A DNA stretch of 12,376 bases from NCBI GenBank assembly GCA_963716455.1, contig CAVQTK010000012.1, positions 1 to 12,376 of the forward strand. Direction: 5' to 3'. This document shows positions 1 through 8,354 of this stretch, one piece after another. The translations under genes were made by a program, and so were the position numbers. Under the pieces are notes generated by a model. That model had not been told where the DNA came from. It did not search any database and worked only from the letters and a program-made list of their open reading frames with translations. Position 1 is the first letter of the stretch. Each line of letters starts with the position of its first letter. This stretch comes from CAVQTK01 sp963716455. Its GTDB lineage: Bacteria; Pseudomonadota; Gammaproteobacteria; Coxiellales; Coxiellaceae.

Positions 1-535
1 TCTGTTTTACATAAATGGCCCAGTGGAAATAGGCAATGATTAAGTTCACGTTGACCTAAGGTATACAAGAAATAACTTTGGTCTTTATTAACATCTGTTC
101 CTTTAAGTAAGTACATATAATTTTCTTTTAATTGAATTTTTGCGTAATGTCCAGTGGCTAAATAATCAGCCCCTAATTTTAAATGCATAATCCAAAAAAA
201 TTTTGAATTTAATTTCTTTATTACACCAGATATCAGGATTTTGGCGTATAACCCTGGGAAAATTCATTTAGACAGTATTGAAAAACATTTTCCCAATATT
301 CTTTCGAAAAATTTATTACGTGAAATGGGATATTTAATTGATCACAGACCATGCGTGCATCACTCAAATCACGCTCGGCATGGCAATAAGGATCTTGATT
401 GTCAGTTTCCCAATTTTGCATAAAAATTCCAAAAACATTCCATCCTTGTTGCTTTAGCAATAATGCACAAACTGCCGAGTCGACACCGCCGGATAAGCCC
501 ACTGCAATTTGGTTATGATTTTTTAGGCAAGACAT
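1..535 (-). pseudogene. mnmA: tRNA-specific 2-thiouridylase MnmA, N-terminal half, two frameshifts, runs off the left edge
   Basis: MnmA activates U34 of the tRNAs for Lys, Glu and Gln with ATP and transfers sulfur to make 2-thiouridine in the cytoplasm. The first 100 residues read cleanly from the ATG at 535-533. They include the PP-loop SGGVDS (about residues 15-20) and the conserved FMQNW and YCHAE segments. After GYTP the frame breaks: the T4 run at 239-242 (plus strand) has one base too many. In the next frame NPDIWCNKEIKFK follows, with the expected catalytic Cys but Trp where Leu is usual. A second extra base near 177-183 precedes LGADYLATGHY and KDQSYFLYTLGQ, which are in register to position 1. 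About 177 of some 365 residues are visible. The start fits: an AGG lies about 11 bases upstream and the N-terminus aligns with the family. Identity is certain. Whether the breaks are real or sequencing errors is not. Confidence 0.93.
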
Positions 536-834
536 GATGTTTTAACCTATTTTTTTTGAGCGTATTATATCACAAAGATCTTCCTTGAACTCTTGTAAAT
601 CCTTTGTTTTTTGGTTTACTGCTGTGTTGTGTTGCTCACGCATGAAATTTTGAATGTCTAGCTTGACAGCCCTAATACTATTTGTCAAAGTGTGAAAAAC
701 AGGCTGAAAGCTCTAAAATTAATCAAGCAGCATACACTTTAAAATTTGTAAGCGGTCATGTAATGGCGTCAACAGTTACTAAAATTTATTGCCACAGCTT
801 CGCAATGAAGTAAATAGTATTATATTAGGAATAT
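536..834. other. Divergent intergenic region between mnmA and the 987-residue gene
   Basis: This stretch of about 300 bases holds no coding region I can support and no tRNA. It contains the mnmA promoter near its left end. It also contains an inverted pair TTGACA (663-668) / TGTCAA (683-688), separated by 14 bases. That pair could be an operator or simply a -35-like sequence, because no -10 hexamer follows the TTGACA at normal distance. Near the right end, TTGCCA at 789-794 and AT-rich TAAATA/TATTAT (811-823) are weak promoter-like sequences for the rightward gene. An AGGA lies about 6 bases before the ATG at 835. Confidence 0.45.
564..572 (-). promoter_or_regulatory. Extended -10 promoter for mnmA
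   Basis: On the minus strand this reads TGATATAAT, a perfect TATAAT preceded by the TGn of an extended -10 element. It lies about 30 bases upstream of the mnmA ATG. No good -35 hexamer sits 16-18 bases further upstream, which is common for extended -10 promoters. Prediction from sequence only. Confidence 0.5.
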
Positions 835-2850
835 ATGGATCATAAACATTACGTAGAACATAAAGAAACAAAACGTCCAAAAGTAGATACCCCTATCCCG
901 ACCAAAAAAAGTATTCATGCCACAGCACAAGGATACAAGATAAATTGGTCGTTAGGTAATGTTCAGTCACGGCGTTTAAGAGATGGTCAATCTTTTTTGC
1001 AGAGTATTTCTGCTACAAATTTTCACTCAACCTGTGGCTTATCAAAAAGCACGACTATCCATTTAGGCAACACTTATCGCACTTGGTTGATCGATGACGA
1101 GAAAAAATTCGCTTCTCCTGATCAAGTTAAGAGTTATTCTTATTTTAATTCCCACGGTGTATTTACTGCGCAGATAACTTTACTAGGAAATACTTCTATT
1201 GATTATATGGCCGAAGTTTTAGTGAATCATTTAGATTTTATAAAACAACATTTGGGAAAAGAAAATTTTTCAAAAATAGTTAACGCTTCTATTAGCAAAA
1301 GTTTAGCAAAATTAGAAAATTGGCAAAAATCCAATTTTGCTTTCGTGTTGGATATGTATCTTGAGTCAGGGAAAATGATTTCTTTGCTAGGAAATTTGGG
1401 AAAATGTGCTATTTTGGTGCAGAAAAAAAATGACGCTGGTATGGATGAGTATAGTGCATCCAGATCGCATATTACAAATACTTCGGTTTTGTTTTTAACT
1501 ATTATTACTGACTCAACAGAATATAGTTTTGAATTAATTAATGATAAGAAATTGTTATTTTTGTCAGACCAAGAAGCAAAATTGTCTAACCCCATTGATG
1601 AGAAATTAAAGAATTGTACCGAAGCAATAAAGTCCTTAAAACAAAATAAAGTTTCCCCATCACAAGAGGAGCTGAAAAACACAGCATTACAGAAAGTACG
1701 AGAACTCAGAGAATATTTACAAGCAAATAGTAGTATCATCGATTTTTTTACTTGGTTTAGGGGAATGCGTTTTTCTTCAATATATAGAAACAGCTTGGAA
1801 GATAAGGTAGTTAATTCCGCCCCTGATCTGGAAAACTATATCATTACACTAGGTGAGCAGCAAAGACTGGAGTTAGTGGCTGCATCTTATAAAATCTCTG
1901 TATACATTTATATCATTTCCAATTCTTTGGCGAAAATTTTTATTTTTATTGGTTATAATCATAAACCTAACGCTGTTATTGTTAAACATAGCCCTTTGCA
2001 AAATTTTATAGAATTAAAACAACAATTATCTGGTTCAGTCCTTATGGCTCCAGAAATAGGTATGAATATGGTTCCTACGGTTCAAGTGAAAGATAGGAGT
2101 ATTTCTTTATCACATAGACCTGTTTGTCCAGTAAATTTTCCTGATGATTCTTTAATTTGCTTACCTGCAAAAGCTTATGGCAACTATGCAATTGTTCAAT
2201 CACCACTTAAATCGTTAAATAACATCAACAAGTTATCTACTGATGAAGCAGTTACATTCTATCATTTTATAAGAGGAATCTTGCATGCAAGTTTAGCAGT
2301 GATTTATAGCCAAAAAGATCATTTTGTGAATTTTGCTGAAGAGAAATTAAATTTGTTTGTCCAGGGGATATTTAGTCATTTATCCACCATAAATAAAAAT
2401 GTTAAAAATCCATTACTTCAAAAACAACTTCTTATGGAAACATTTAAAAATAGTGGATTGAATGATGAGAAAGCTCATTTATCTTTTTGCTTAACATTAC
2501 GGGCGGATGTGGGTCTTTATCAAATTATTATGAATAAAGGTAATTCCCATGTCTTAATTTATCAAGAAAAACATTTTACTTATAGGTTGCCAATTTTAGA
2601 ATTGAAGGAGGGTACGGCAGTTGAAACTATAAGATGGTGTCATCAAGTTATTGATCCAGCCCAAAGGCATAAAGTTTTACTGATTAACGACAAAGCATTA
2701 TTAGCTTTTAAAAGAGATAAGCAGCATAATTTAGCTCAATTTGAGTTGGAAGAAATCTTAAAAAATTATTTACACAATAGAGCAAGACAATCAAAACAGC
2801 AAATAGGTAACTTTATTGCCGAGTTAGCTAAAGTACGCAGACTTTTTTAG
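835..2850 (+). CDS. Large effector-like protein of unknown family, N-terminal 671 residues of a probable 987
   Basis: I do not recognise this protein with confidence. It opens with ATG at 835, shortly after an in-frame TAG at 826-828 and an AGGA ribosome site, so the start is well defined. The protein is soluble: no signal peptide and no clear membrane segment. The first ~260 residues weakly recall a PP2C phosphatase fold: NVQSRRLRDG (about 42-51), SYFNSHGVF where PP2C has FDGHGG (about 102-110), and ITDSTEYSFELINDKKL followed by FLSDQEA (about 224-248) where PP2C has GDSRxxL...LTxDH. The metal-binding Asp of DGHGG is replaced, so any such domain would be catalytically dead. A Lys/Glu-rich helical stretch follows (about 250-300). 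The frame ends at TAG 2848-2850, directly after T6 (2843-2848). With one more T the reading continues without a stop into the next segment, so this is probably not the true C-terminus. Size, solubility and lack of family suggest a secreted effector, which is inference. Confidence 0.6.
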   Translation: MDHKHYVEHKETKRPKVDTPIPTKKSIHATAQGYKINWSLGNVQSRRLRDGQSFLQSISATNFHSTCGLSKSTTIHLGNTYRTWLIDDEKKFASPDQVKSYSYFNSHGVFTAQITLLGNTSIDYMAEVLVNHLDFIKQHLGKENFSKIVNASISKSLAKLENWQKSNFAFVLDMYLESGKMISLLGNLGKCAILVQKKNDAGMDEYSASRSHITNTSVLFLTIITDSTEYSFELINDKKLLFLSDQEAKLSNPIDEKLKNCTEAIKSLKQNKVSPSQEELKNTALQKVRELREYLQANSSIIDFFTWFRGMRFSSIYRNSLEDKVVNSAPDLENYIITLGEQQRLELVAASYKISVYIYIISNSLAKIFIFIGYNHKPNAVIVKHSPLQNFIELKQQLSGSVLMAPEIGMNMVPTVQVKDRSISLSHRPVCPVNFPDDSLICLPAKAYGNYAIVQSPLKSLNNINKLSTDEAVTFYHFIRGILHASLAVIYSQKDHFVNFAEEKLNLFVQGIFSHLSTINKNVKNPLLQKQLLMETFKNSGLNDEKAHLSFCLTLRADVGLYQIIMNKGNSHVLIYQEKHFTYRLPILELKEGTAVETIRWCHQVIDPAQRHKVLLINDKALLAFKRDKQHNLAQFELEEILKNYLHNRARQSKQQIGNFIAELAKVRRLF

Positions 2851-3245
2851 TTTCCCATGTCCTACCTAAAGGAGTCCCTCCTTGCACAGAACAAGCGTGG
2901 TTTAAGTTATATTGTCAATTTGATGAAAATTTAGCAGACTCAAAAGAAATATACGATTTAATTAAACAAAACCAAATGAAAGCTGAACATCCTTTCACTG
3001 AAGTGAAAACAAATTTGTGTGCTGCAAAAATTGAACGGTCATTGGACTTGTATCATGAGATTCAACTGGCTAGACAAGATGCGGATAAGGTTAAACCGGG
3101 CTTTTTAACGAAGGAAGAAGAGGACGCCATATGCTTTTTATGGGACCTTTTTCTTCAAGAAGAAATTGCTAAGCTTTCTAAAAAATTAGCCCGCGCATTA
3201 AACAAATCGCCTATGAAGTCAAGGCTGAGGAAAGTAGTTGGGTAG
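2847..3245 (+). pseudogene. Middle segment of the 987-residue protein (frame -1)
   Basis: If one T is restored in the run at 2843-2848, translation goes on from residue 671 as LVSHVLPKGVPPC, then AWFKLYCQFDENLADSKEIY, and joins the frame with ATG at 2976. That ATG has no convincing ribosome site, and sensible coding sequence runs upstream of it to the previous gene's stop, so it is unlikely to be a real start. The segment is charged and helical (for example KEEEDAICFLWDLF, then EEIAKLSKKLARA). It becomes implausible after about 3200, ending in a Lys/Arg-rich tail at TAG 3243-3245. Meanwhile the next frame is already open with IAYEVKAEESSWVDIIN. A second single-base deletion, probably in an A-run between about 3181 and 3207, would join the two. 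No domain recognised. Confidence 0.55.
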
Positions 3246-3796
3246 ATATTATAAACATGTATTTTCCCTTTTTTAGGAGAAATTCCTCATGTATTGCGTT
3301 ACAAGAGATTAATGCTAGTTCCTTATTTTTTCAATCATTTAATTTTACTATTTATCAGCAAGATTTAACACAGCTTATTCTCACTTTGACATTTTTATTT
3401 ATTAAACAAAATTTTAAGGCCTTAGATCAATCTGTTAAATGGCAGGTCATTGCATTCTATCAAGCTCTCCAGTTTTCAATAAAAAATAGACAGTCCATCT
3501 TTAGATTAATACGAGAAAAATTGTTTGACTTGACGAAATTTGAAAAATCTGGGCAAGTGTTTGCAGATAATAGCTATTGGATGAATCTGGTTGTGTTGTT
3601 GGCAGCAGCTTATGGAGTTGCAAATGAGAAATCTAATTTTAAACTTTGTATGGTTGTATTAGAAAAAATGGACGCTTTATTAGTGGAACTTCATTCTCAA
3701 AAAAAATTCAGACTAATGGAGAAAGGTTTTTCGACTCCTAAATCTAAGGAAAAACTAAATCCATTTACCTATTCCCCGGAAGGTTATGGACTTTGA
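3206..3796 (+). pseudogene. C-terminal segment of the 987-residue protein, overlapping tgt
   Basis: This frame reads IAYEVKAEESSWVDIIN from 3206 and continues through the internal ATG at 3257 to TGA at 3794-3796. It looks like a mostly helical C-terminal domain rich in Phe, Leu and Gln (for example WQVIAFYQALQF, NSYWMNLVVLLAAAYGV). The hydrophobic stretches are short and interrupted by charged residues, so a membrane anchor is not evident. The ATG at 3257 lacks a Shine-Dalgarno sequence (TATTATAAAC precedes it), which supports reading the segment as a continuation. The last 11 bases overlap the start of tgt, so tgt may be translationally coupled to it. No family recognised. Confidence 0.55.
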
Positions 3797-4878
3797 ATGT
3801 TTGGCCACAACAGGGGCGGCGCGACGTGGTCGTTTAATCTTTCCGCGAGGAATAGTAGATACACCTGCCTTTATGCCCGTTGGAACTCGGGCTACGGTAA
3901 AAGCTATGACTCCCCAAGAAGTAAAATTAACCGGTGCACAAATTCTTTTAGGGAATACCTTCCATCTTATGTTACGCCCGGGAGCAGAGGTTATCCAAGC
4001 GCATGGAGGGTTGCATAATTTCATGGGATGGAATGGGCCTATTTTAACTGATTCAGGTGGGTTCCAAGTTTTTAGTTTAACGGATCTACGCAAGCTATCC
4101 GCTGAAGGGGTTACTTTTCGTTCCCCGTGGACGGGAGCTCGATATTTCTTACCCCGGAAAGCTCCATCGCAATGCAGCATATTTTAGGTGCAGATATTGT
4201 TATGATCTTCGACGAATGCACAGCCTATCCGGCGACTGTAGAACAAGCACGCAAGTCGACGGAAGTAAGTTTGCGCTGGGCAGAAAAGAGTAAAATTGCA
4301 CACGGTAATTCTTCTGCGGCCTTATTTGGTATCGTACAAGGAGGAATGTATCCTGAATTGCGCGCTTATTCTTTGCAAAAATTACAAGAGCTAGATTTCG
4401 ATGGTTATGCAATTGGCGGTTTATCAGTAGGGGAGCCCAAAGATCTAATGGGGCAAGTTTTAGATGATTTACTGCCACTAATGCCAAATAATAAGCCGCG
4501 ATATTTAATGGGGTAGGCACCCCTGATGATATTATTGAAGCAGTTTGTCGAGGGATCGATATGTTCGATTGTGTAATGCCGACACGAAATGCACGAAATG
4601 GTTATCTTTTTACCAGTGAGGGAGTTATTAAGATTCGAAATAGTTCTTACCGGCATGATTTGCGTCCACTGGATTCACAATGTGGTTGTGATACTTGCTT
4701 GAATTATACCCGGGCCTATTTGCATCATTTATTTCATAGTCATGAGATCCTAAGTGCAAGGTTAAATACAATACATAATCTGCGTTACTATCAAAACTTG
4801 ATGGGGGGTTTGCGTCTTGCTATAGAAAGCGGTACATTAGGCACTTTCATTGCTCATTACCGTCAATCACAGATTTAA
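3786..4878 (+). pseudogene. tgt: Queuine tRNA-ribosyltransferase (Tgt), two single-base deletions
   Basis: Tgt exchanges G34 of the tRNAs for Asp, Asn, His and Tyr for preQ1, the first tRNA step of queuosine synthesis. The reconstructed protein is about 364 residues, close to the usual 370-380. It has TDSGGFQVFSL with the general-base Asp (about 89), FDECTAYPAT (about 142-151), GGLSVGEPK (about 211-219), DMFDCVMPTRNARNG with the nucleophile Asp (about 262), and the zinc ligands in CGCDTC followed by a His in NTIHNLRYY. The frame breaks twice. After FRSP one G is missing at 4127 (CCGTGGAC where CCGGTGGAC gives VDGSS). After RYLMG the G4 at 4510-4513 lacks one G, so a TAG appears before VGTPDD. 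Everything between is well conserved. The start fits the family N-terminus; GGAAGG lies only two bases upstream, so coupling to the preceding overlapping gene is likely. It heads the run with yajC, secD and secF. The usual upstream neighbour queA is absent. Confidence 0.93.
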
Positions 4879-4892
4879 AAAAAGGAAACATT

Positions 4893-5258
4893 ATGTCATT
4901 ACTCGATTTTTTGGGAATAGGTTCGGCACTTGCTGAAGCAGCTCAAACTGCAGCTACTTCAGACACGACGCAAGGGGGTAGCTTTTTGCATATGTTGCCC
5001 ATGCTAATTCTTTTTATTGCAGTGTTTTATTTCTTATTAGTGCGACCGCAAACTAAACGATCTAAGGAACATAAAAAGTTAATGAGTAATTTAGCTATTG
5101 GTGATGAAATCATGACTGCAGGCGGAATAATGGGTCGTTTAGTCAAAGTTAAGGATACTTATATTGTGATCTCGGTAGCGAAGAACGTTGAGATCGTCTT
5201 CCAAAAAAATGCTATTACTTCAATTTTGCCTAAAGGCACAATAGAGTCGCTAGAATAA
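4893..5258 (+). CDS. yajC: Sec translocase accessory subunit YajC
   Basis: YajC is a small inner-membrane protein that associates with SecD-SecF and the SecYEG channel. The 121 residues comprise a short N-terminal Ala-rich segment, one membrane helix (about 33-50, MLPMLILFIAVFYFLLV), the family signature RPQTKRSKEHKKL (51-63), and a C-terminal domain with GDEIMTAGGIMGRLVKV (about 70-86). E. coli YajC is about 110 residues, so the length is normal. AGGAAA lies 6 bases before the ATG. The gene starts 14 bases after tgt, and its stop shares one base with the secD ATG (TAATG), a typical coupled junction. Reads cleanly with no indel. Confidence 0.96.
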   Translation: MSLLDFLGIGSALAEAAQTAATSDTTQGGSFLHMLPMLILFIAVFYFLLVRPQTKRSKEHKKLMSNLAIGDEIMTAGGIMGRLVKVKDTYIVISVAKNVEIVFQKNAITSILPKGTIESLE

Positions 5259-7134
5259 TGAACCGTTATCCGTTATGGCGCTATCTTTTACTAGCGGCAT
5301 TAATAATATTAGGTTTGCTATATGCAGCGCCTAATTTATATGGAGTTGATCCCTCTGTACAAGTTCAGCCGAAAGATGGTTCTGCGGTATCTGTTCAATT
5401 AGGTCAAACTATAATAAACATATTGAAATCAAATAATATCCCTTACATTTCTCTTCAACAACAACCCTATAGTTTTCTAGTCCGTTTTGAACATACGGAA
5501 GATCAACTCAGAACTCAAGATCTGATCCAAGCTAGTTTAGGATCTAATTATACTGTGGCATTAAATTTGGCAGATAGAACTCCTCATTGGTTACATAGCA
5601 TTGGGGCCAAACCAATGAAATTGGGTCTAGATTTACGCGGCGGCATTCATTTTCTGTTACAAGTTGATGCTGCAGCTATGTTAAAAGAGCAGCAATCTAG
5701 CGATATGCATAATATGGGAATGGCTCTGCGTCAGGCAAAAATTCGTTATGCAGGTTTATCTACCAGCTCTTCTGGAGAAATAGGGATTCAATTTCGTGAT
5801 AAAACAGCCCTTGATCAGGCCTTAACTTTGCTTAAAAAAGATTATCCTGATTATCAATTCAATGTTACTAATCAAGATAATTTAATTAGAGCATCACTTT
5901 CCAAAAGTGCCAACAAAAAACTGAAGAGTATGCAGTTACGCAAAATATTGGTATTTTATCAAATAAAATCAATGAATTAGGTGTTTCTGAGCCAGTTATT
6001 CAGCAACAAGGAAAAAATCAAATAAGTGTAGATTTACCAGGAATTCAAGATGCAGCGCGAGCCAAAGCCATTATTGGCAAAGTAGCTACAATTCGTTTGC
6101 AAATGGTAGATATGGAACACGATGCAGCAGAAGCGGCTCGAACTGGGGTTATTCCGGTAGGTTCCAGTTTATATTTTTACGAGAGCCGACCCATTTTGCT
6201 AAAAAATGAAATTGTTTTGCGAGGACGCTCAATTTTAAATGCAAGTTCAGTTACAGATGAAAATGGTCGTCCCTCAGTAAGTGTGCGAGTAGGGGGGAGT
6301 GATGTGAGTTTATTTAATCAAATTACCCGAGAAAATATTGGTAAGCCTATGGCTACAGTTTACCTTGAGGTGGAAAGCGTAAAAAAAATGGTTAATGGCA
6401 AAATTGTAATGGAACATAAACAATCTGCCAAAATAATTAATATCGCTACCATCCAAAGTGCTCTGGGGACCAATTTTCAAATTACGGGCTTAGATTCTGC
6501 CAGATATGCACAAGATTTGGCATTACAGTTGCGATCAGGGGCTTATTTAGCGCCAGTTAATTTCATACAAGAAAGATTGGTGGGGCCTAGCTTGGGAAAA
6601 GAAAATATTCGCCAAGGTGTTTTATCTTTGGAAGTAGGAACGTTATTAGTTGTATTATTTATGGTGTTTTATTACCGCCTTTTTGGTTTATTTGCGGATT
6701 TAGCTTTAATTCTAAATACCGTTTTCATTGTGGCAATTATGTCTTTATTAGAGGCTACTTTAACTTTACCCGGAATTGCTGGTATTGTCTTAACGGTAGG
6801 TATGGCCGTAGATGCAAATGTGCTTATTAATGAGCGGATACGTGAAGAATTACGTAATGGTCTTTCACCTCAAGCCAGCATTCATGCGGGTTATGCACGT
6901 GCTTTTTCCACTATTGTGGATTCGAATGTAACAACTCTAATTGTGGCAGTCATATTATTTATTTTAGGAACAGGTTCTGTACAAAGTTTCGCTATTACAT
7001 TAAGTATTGGTTTGTTAACTTCTATGGTAACTGCCATCTTTTTCACTCGTGCTTTGGTTAATTTAACTTACGGTCGGCGTGCTGTTAAACGTTTGTCTAT
7101 CGGGATTGCTTACCCATTGAAGGCGGTAAAATAG
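5258..7134 (+). pseudogene. secD: Protein translocase subunit SecD, one frameshift in a poly(A) run
   Basis: SecD is an RND-type inner-membrane protein that, with SecF, uses the proton gradient to pull secreted proteins out of SecYEG on the periplasmic side. The joined product is about 625 residues (E. coli 615). It has a first membrane helix at about 8-25, GLDLRGG (123-129), a large periplasmic P1 region, and a C-terminal bundle of membrane helices containing TVGMAVDANVLINERI (about 513-528), the proton-relay motif with its Asp. The frame is lost in the A6 run at 5915-5920. Reading then gives a spurious tail ending at 5980, while the -1 frame carries EEYAVTQNIGIL, NELGVSEPVIQQQG and LPGIQDAARAK without interruption. 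One extra A restores the whole gene. SecD is nearly indispensable, so a sequencing error or slippage rescue is more likely than true loss. It overlaps yajC by one base and is followed by secF after one base. Confidence 0.94.
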
Positions 7135-7135
7135 C

Positions 7136-8050
7136 ATGGAATTTTTCAAAGTAAATACCAAAATTCAATTTATGCGACAACGCCGCTGGGCAACCGTTTT
7201 TTCGGCGATTATTTTTATTGCTTCACTTATTGCTTTAGCTACTCAAGGCCTGACCCTGGGATTAGATTTTACCGGTGGGACACAAATAGAGGCGTCCTTT
7301 CCCCAAGCTCCTAATATCGACCAAATTCGTGTCAATTTAGTTGCTAAAGGCTTTAAACAAGCGGTTGTTCAAAGGTATCCTGGCAATGAGGTTTTAATCC
7401 GGGTAGGCCCTCATAAAGAGTGGACTCCTGAGCAGTTGCAAAACAATCTCATCGAAGCTTTGCCTGCAGCGAAAATAGGGGGTTTAGACTACATAGGGCC
7501 TCAGGTCAGCAAGACCCTGTTGACCAACGGAGTTTTAGCCGTTTTGGTGGCACTGATTAGCACCATGGCGTATATTACATTTCGTTTCGAGTATCGGTTT
7601 GCTTTGAGTGCTGCCGTTGCTTTAATTCATGATCCTATCCTTATTTTAGGAATATTTGCATTTTTTCATTTAGAATTTGACATGATTGTGTTAACTGCAT
7701 TGTTAACTGTAATTGGTTATTCTCTTAATGACACTATTGTGGTGTACGATCGAGTTCGTGAAAACTTCCGTAAGGTACGTAAAAGTACTCCCCTAGAAAT
7801 AATGGATTTATCAATTAACCAGACCTTATCACGTACCATTATGACCTCTGGATTGACTTTATTAGTGGTTTTAGCTTTATTGTTTTTTGGTGGTCCGGTT
7901 ATTCATGGATTTGCCTTAGCAATGGCTATTGGTATCGTTATTGGAACTTATTCGTCAATTTATGTGGCCGGATCATTGGCCGTTGCCTTAGGTTTAAATC
8001 GTTCACATCTTGTAGTAAATACTAAGCCATTAGAAGACCAACGTCCTTAA
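7136..8050 (+). CDS. secF: Protein translocase subunit SecF
   Basis: SecF is the partner of SecD in the inner-membrane complex that drives late steps of Sec export. The 304-residue product is the normal length. It has a membrane helix near 18-37, the GLDFTGGTQ motif (42-50), a periplasmic loop, YIGPQVS (119-125), and five further membrane helices. These include FRFEYRFALSA (149-159) and GYSLNDTIVVYDRVREN (194-210), the conserved cytoplasmic-loop signature. LVVLALLFFGG and the terminal helices follow, with a charged tail. The ATG comes one base after the secD stop, so the two are co-transcribed and probably coupled. No frame break. No obvious rho-independent terminator follows directly. Confidence 0.97.
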   Translation: MEFFKVNTKIQFMRQRRWATVFSAIIFIASLIALATQGLTLGLDFTGGTQIEASFPQAPNIDQIRVNLVAKGFKQAVVQRYPGNEVLIRVGPHKEWTPEQLQNNLIEALPAAKIGGLDYIGPQVSKTLLTNGVLAVLVALISTMAYITFRFEYRFALSAAVALIHDPILILGIFAFFHLEFDMIVLTALLTVIGYSLNDTIVVYDRVRENFRKVRKSTPLEIMDLSINQTLSRTIMTSGLTLLVVLALLFFGGPVIHGFALAMAIGIVIGTYSSIYVAGSLAVALGLNRSHLVVNTKPLEDQRP

Positions 8051-8354
8051 ATATAAAAATCTTATTTGTAGATGAAACTGGAGGTGACGGACTCTTTATT
8101 GGGTCATTGCGAACTGAAATATTCCCACGAATTTTACTAAATTTAACAACAAGTTATACAAAATTGCAAAAGGGTCGTTCTGGTGAAAGCTGAAATTCAG
8201 CATTATAGGTGCACCCCATAAATGCCAGCTTTCCCTTAAAATAACACATGAAAAACAATATTTTTGATGTTTTTTCGACTTTAAAAAATTTGTGGGGATA
8301 TTTCAGGTCGCGACGACGCAAAATGGATGGTTCCAGGCTTTACATGGTGAGCTA
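8051..8354. other. Intergenic region between convergent secF and the minus-strand unknown
   Basis: About 300 bases without a convincing gene. It contains a hairpin element at 8185-8233 (listed separately) but no hairpin followed by a T-run on either strand. A short plus-strand frame starts at 8248 and runs to 8451 (67 codons). It lies mostly antisense to the 3' end of the minus-strand gene, has no Shine-Dalgarno sequence, and I do not consider it real. The stretch around 8085-8125 has no coding character in any frame I read. Confidence 0.5.
8185..8233. repeat. Imperfect long hairpin (inverted repeat) downstream of secF
   Basis: GAAAGCTG (8185-8192) pairs perfectly with CAGCTTTC (8226-8233). 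Stacked inside, GCATT (8200-8204) pairs with AATGC (8221-8225), leaving a 7-base bulge and a 16-base tip that contains the palindrome GGTGCACC. A competing small hairpin GCTGA/TCAGC lies in the left arm. There is no T-run on either side, so this is not a canonical terminator. It could be an extragenic repeat, a small mobile-element end or a transcript-stabilising structure. Only one copy is seen in the window. Confidence 0.45.

Noticed and set aside
1227..1739. 170-codon minus-strand frame inside the large plus-strand gene
   Set aside because: Phe/Ser/Cys-rich composition typical of an antisense shadow of an AT-rich gene. It has no ribosome site and the opposite strand is clearly coding.
3755..4180. 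141-codon minus-strand frame across the tgt start
   Set aside because: Antisense to conserved Tgt sequence and spans two plus-strand genes.
4500..4530. Programmed -1 frameshifting in tgt at G4
   Set aside because: No slippery heptamer and no reason for regulated recoding in tgt. A missing G explains it more simply.
8085..8125. GTCATTGCGAA stretch resembling dispersed GTCATTGCGAGC-type repeats of some intracellular bacteria
   Set aside because: Only a short partial match without the inverted partner and only one copy in the window.
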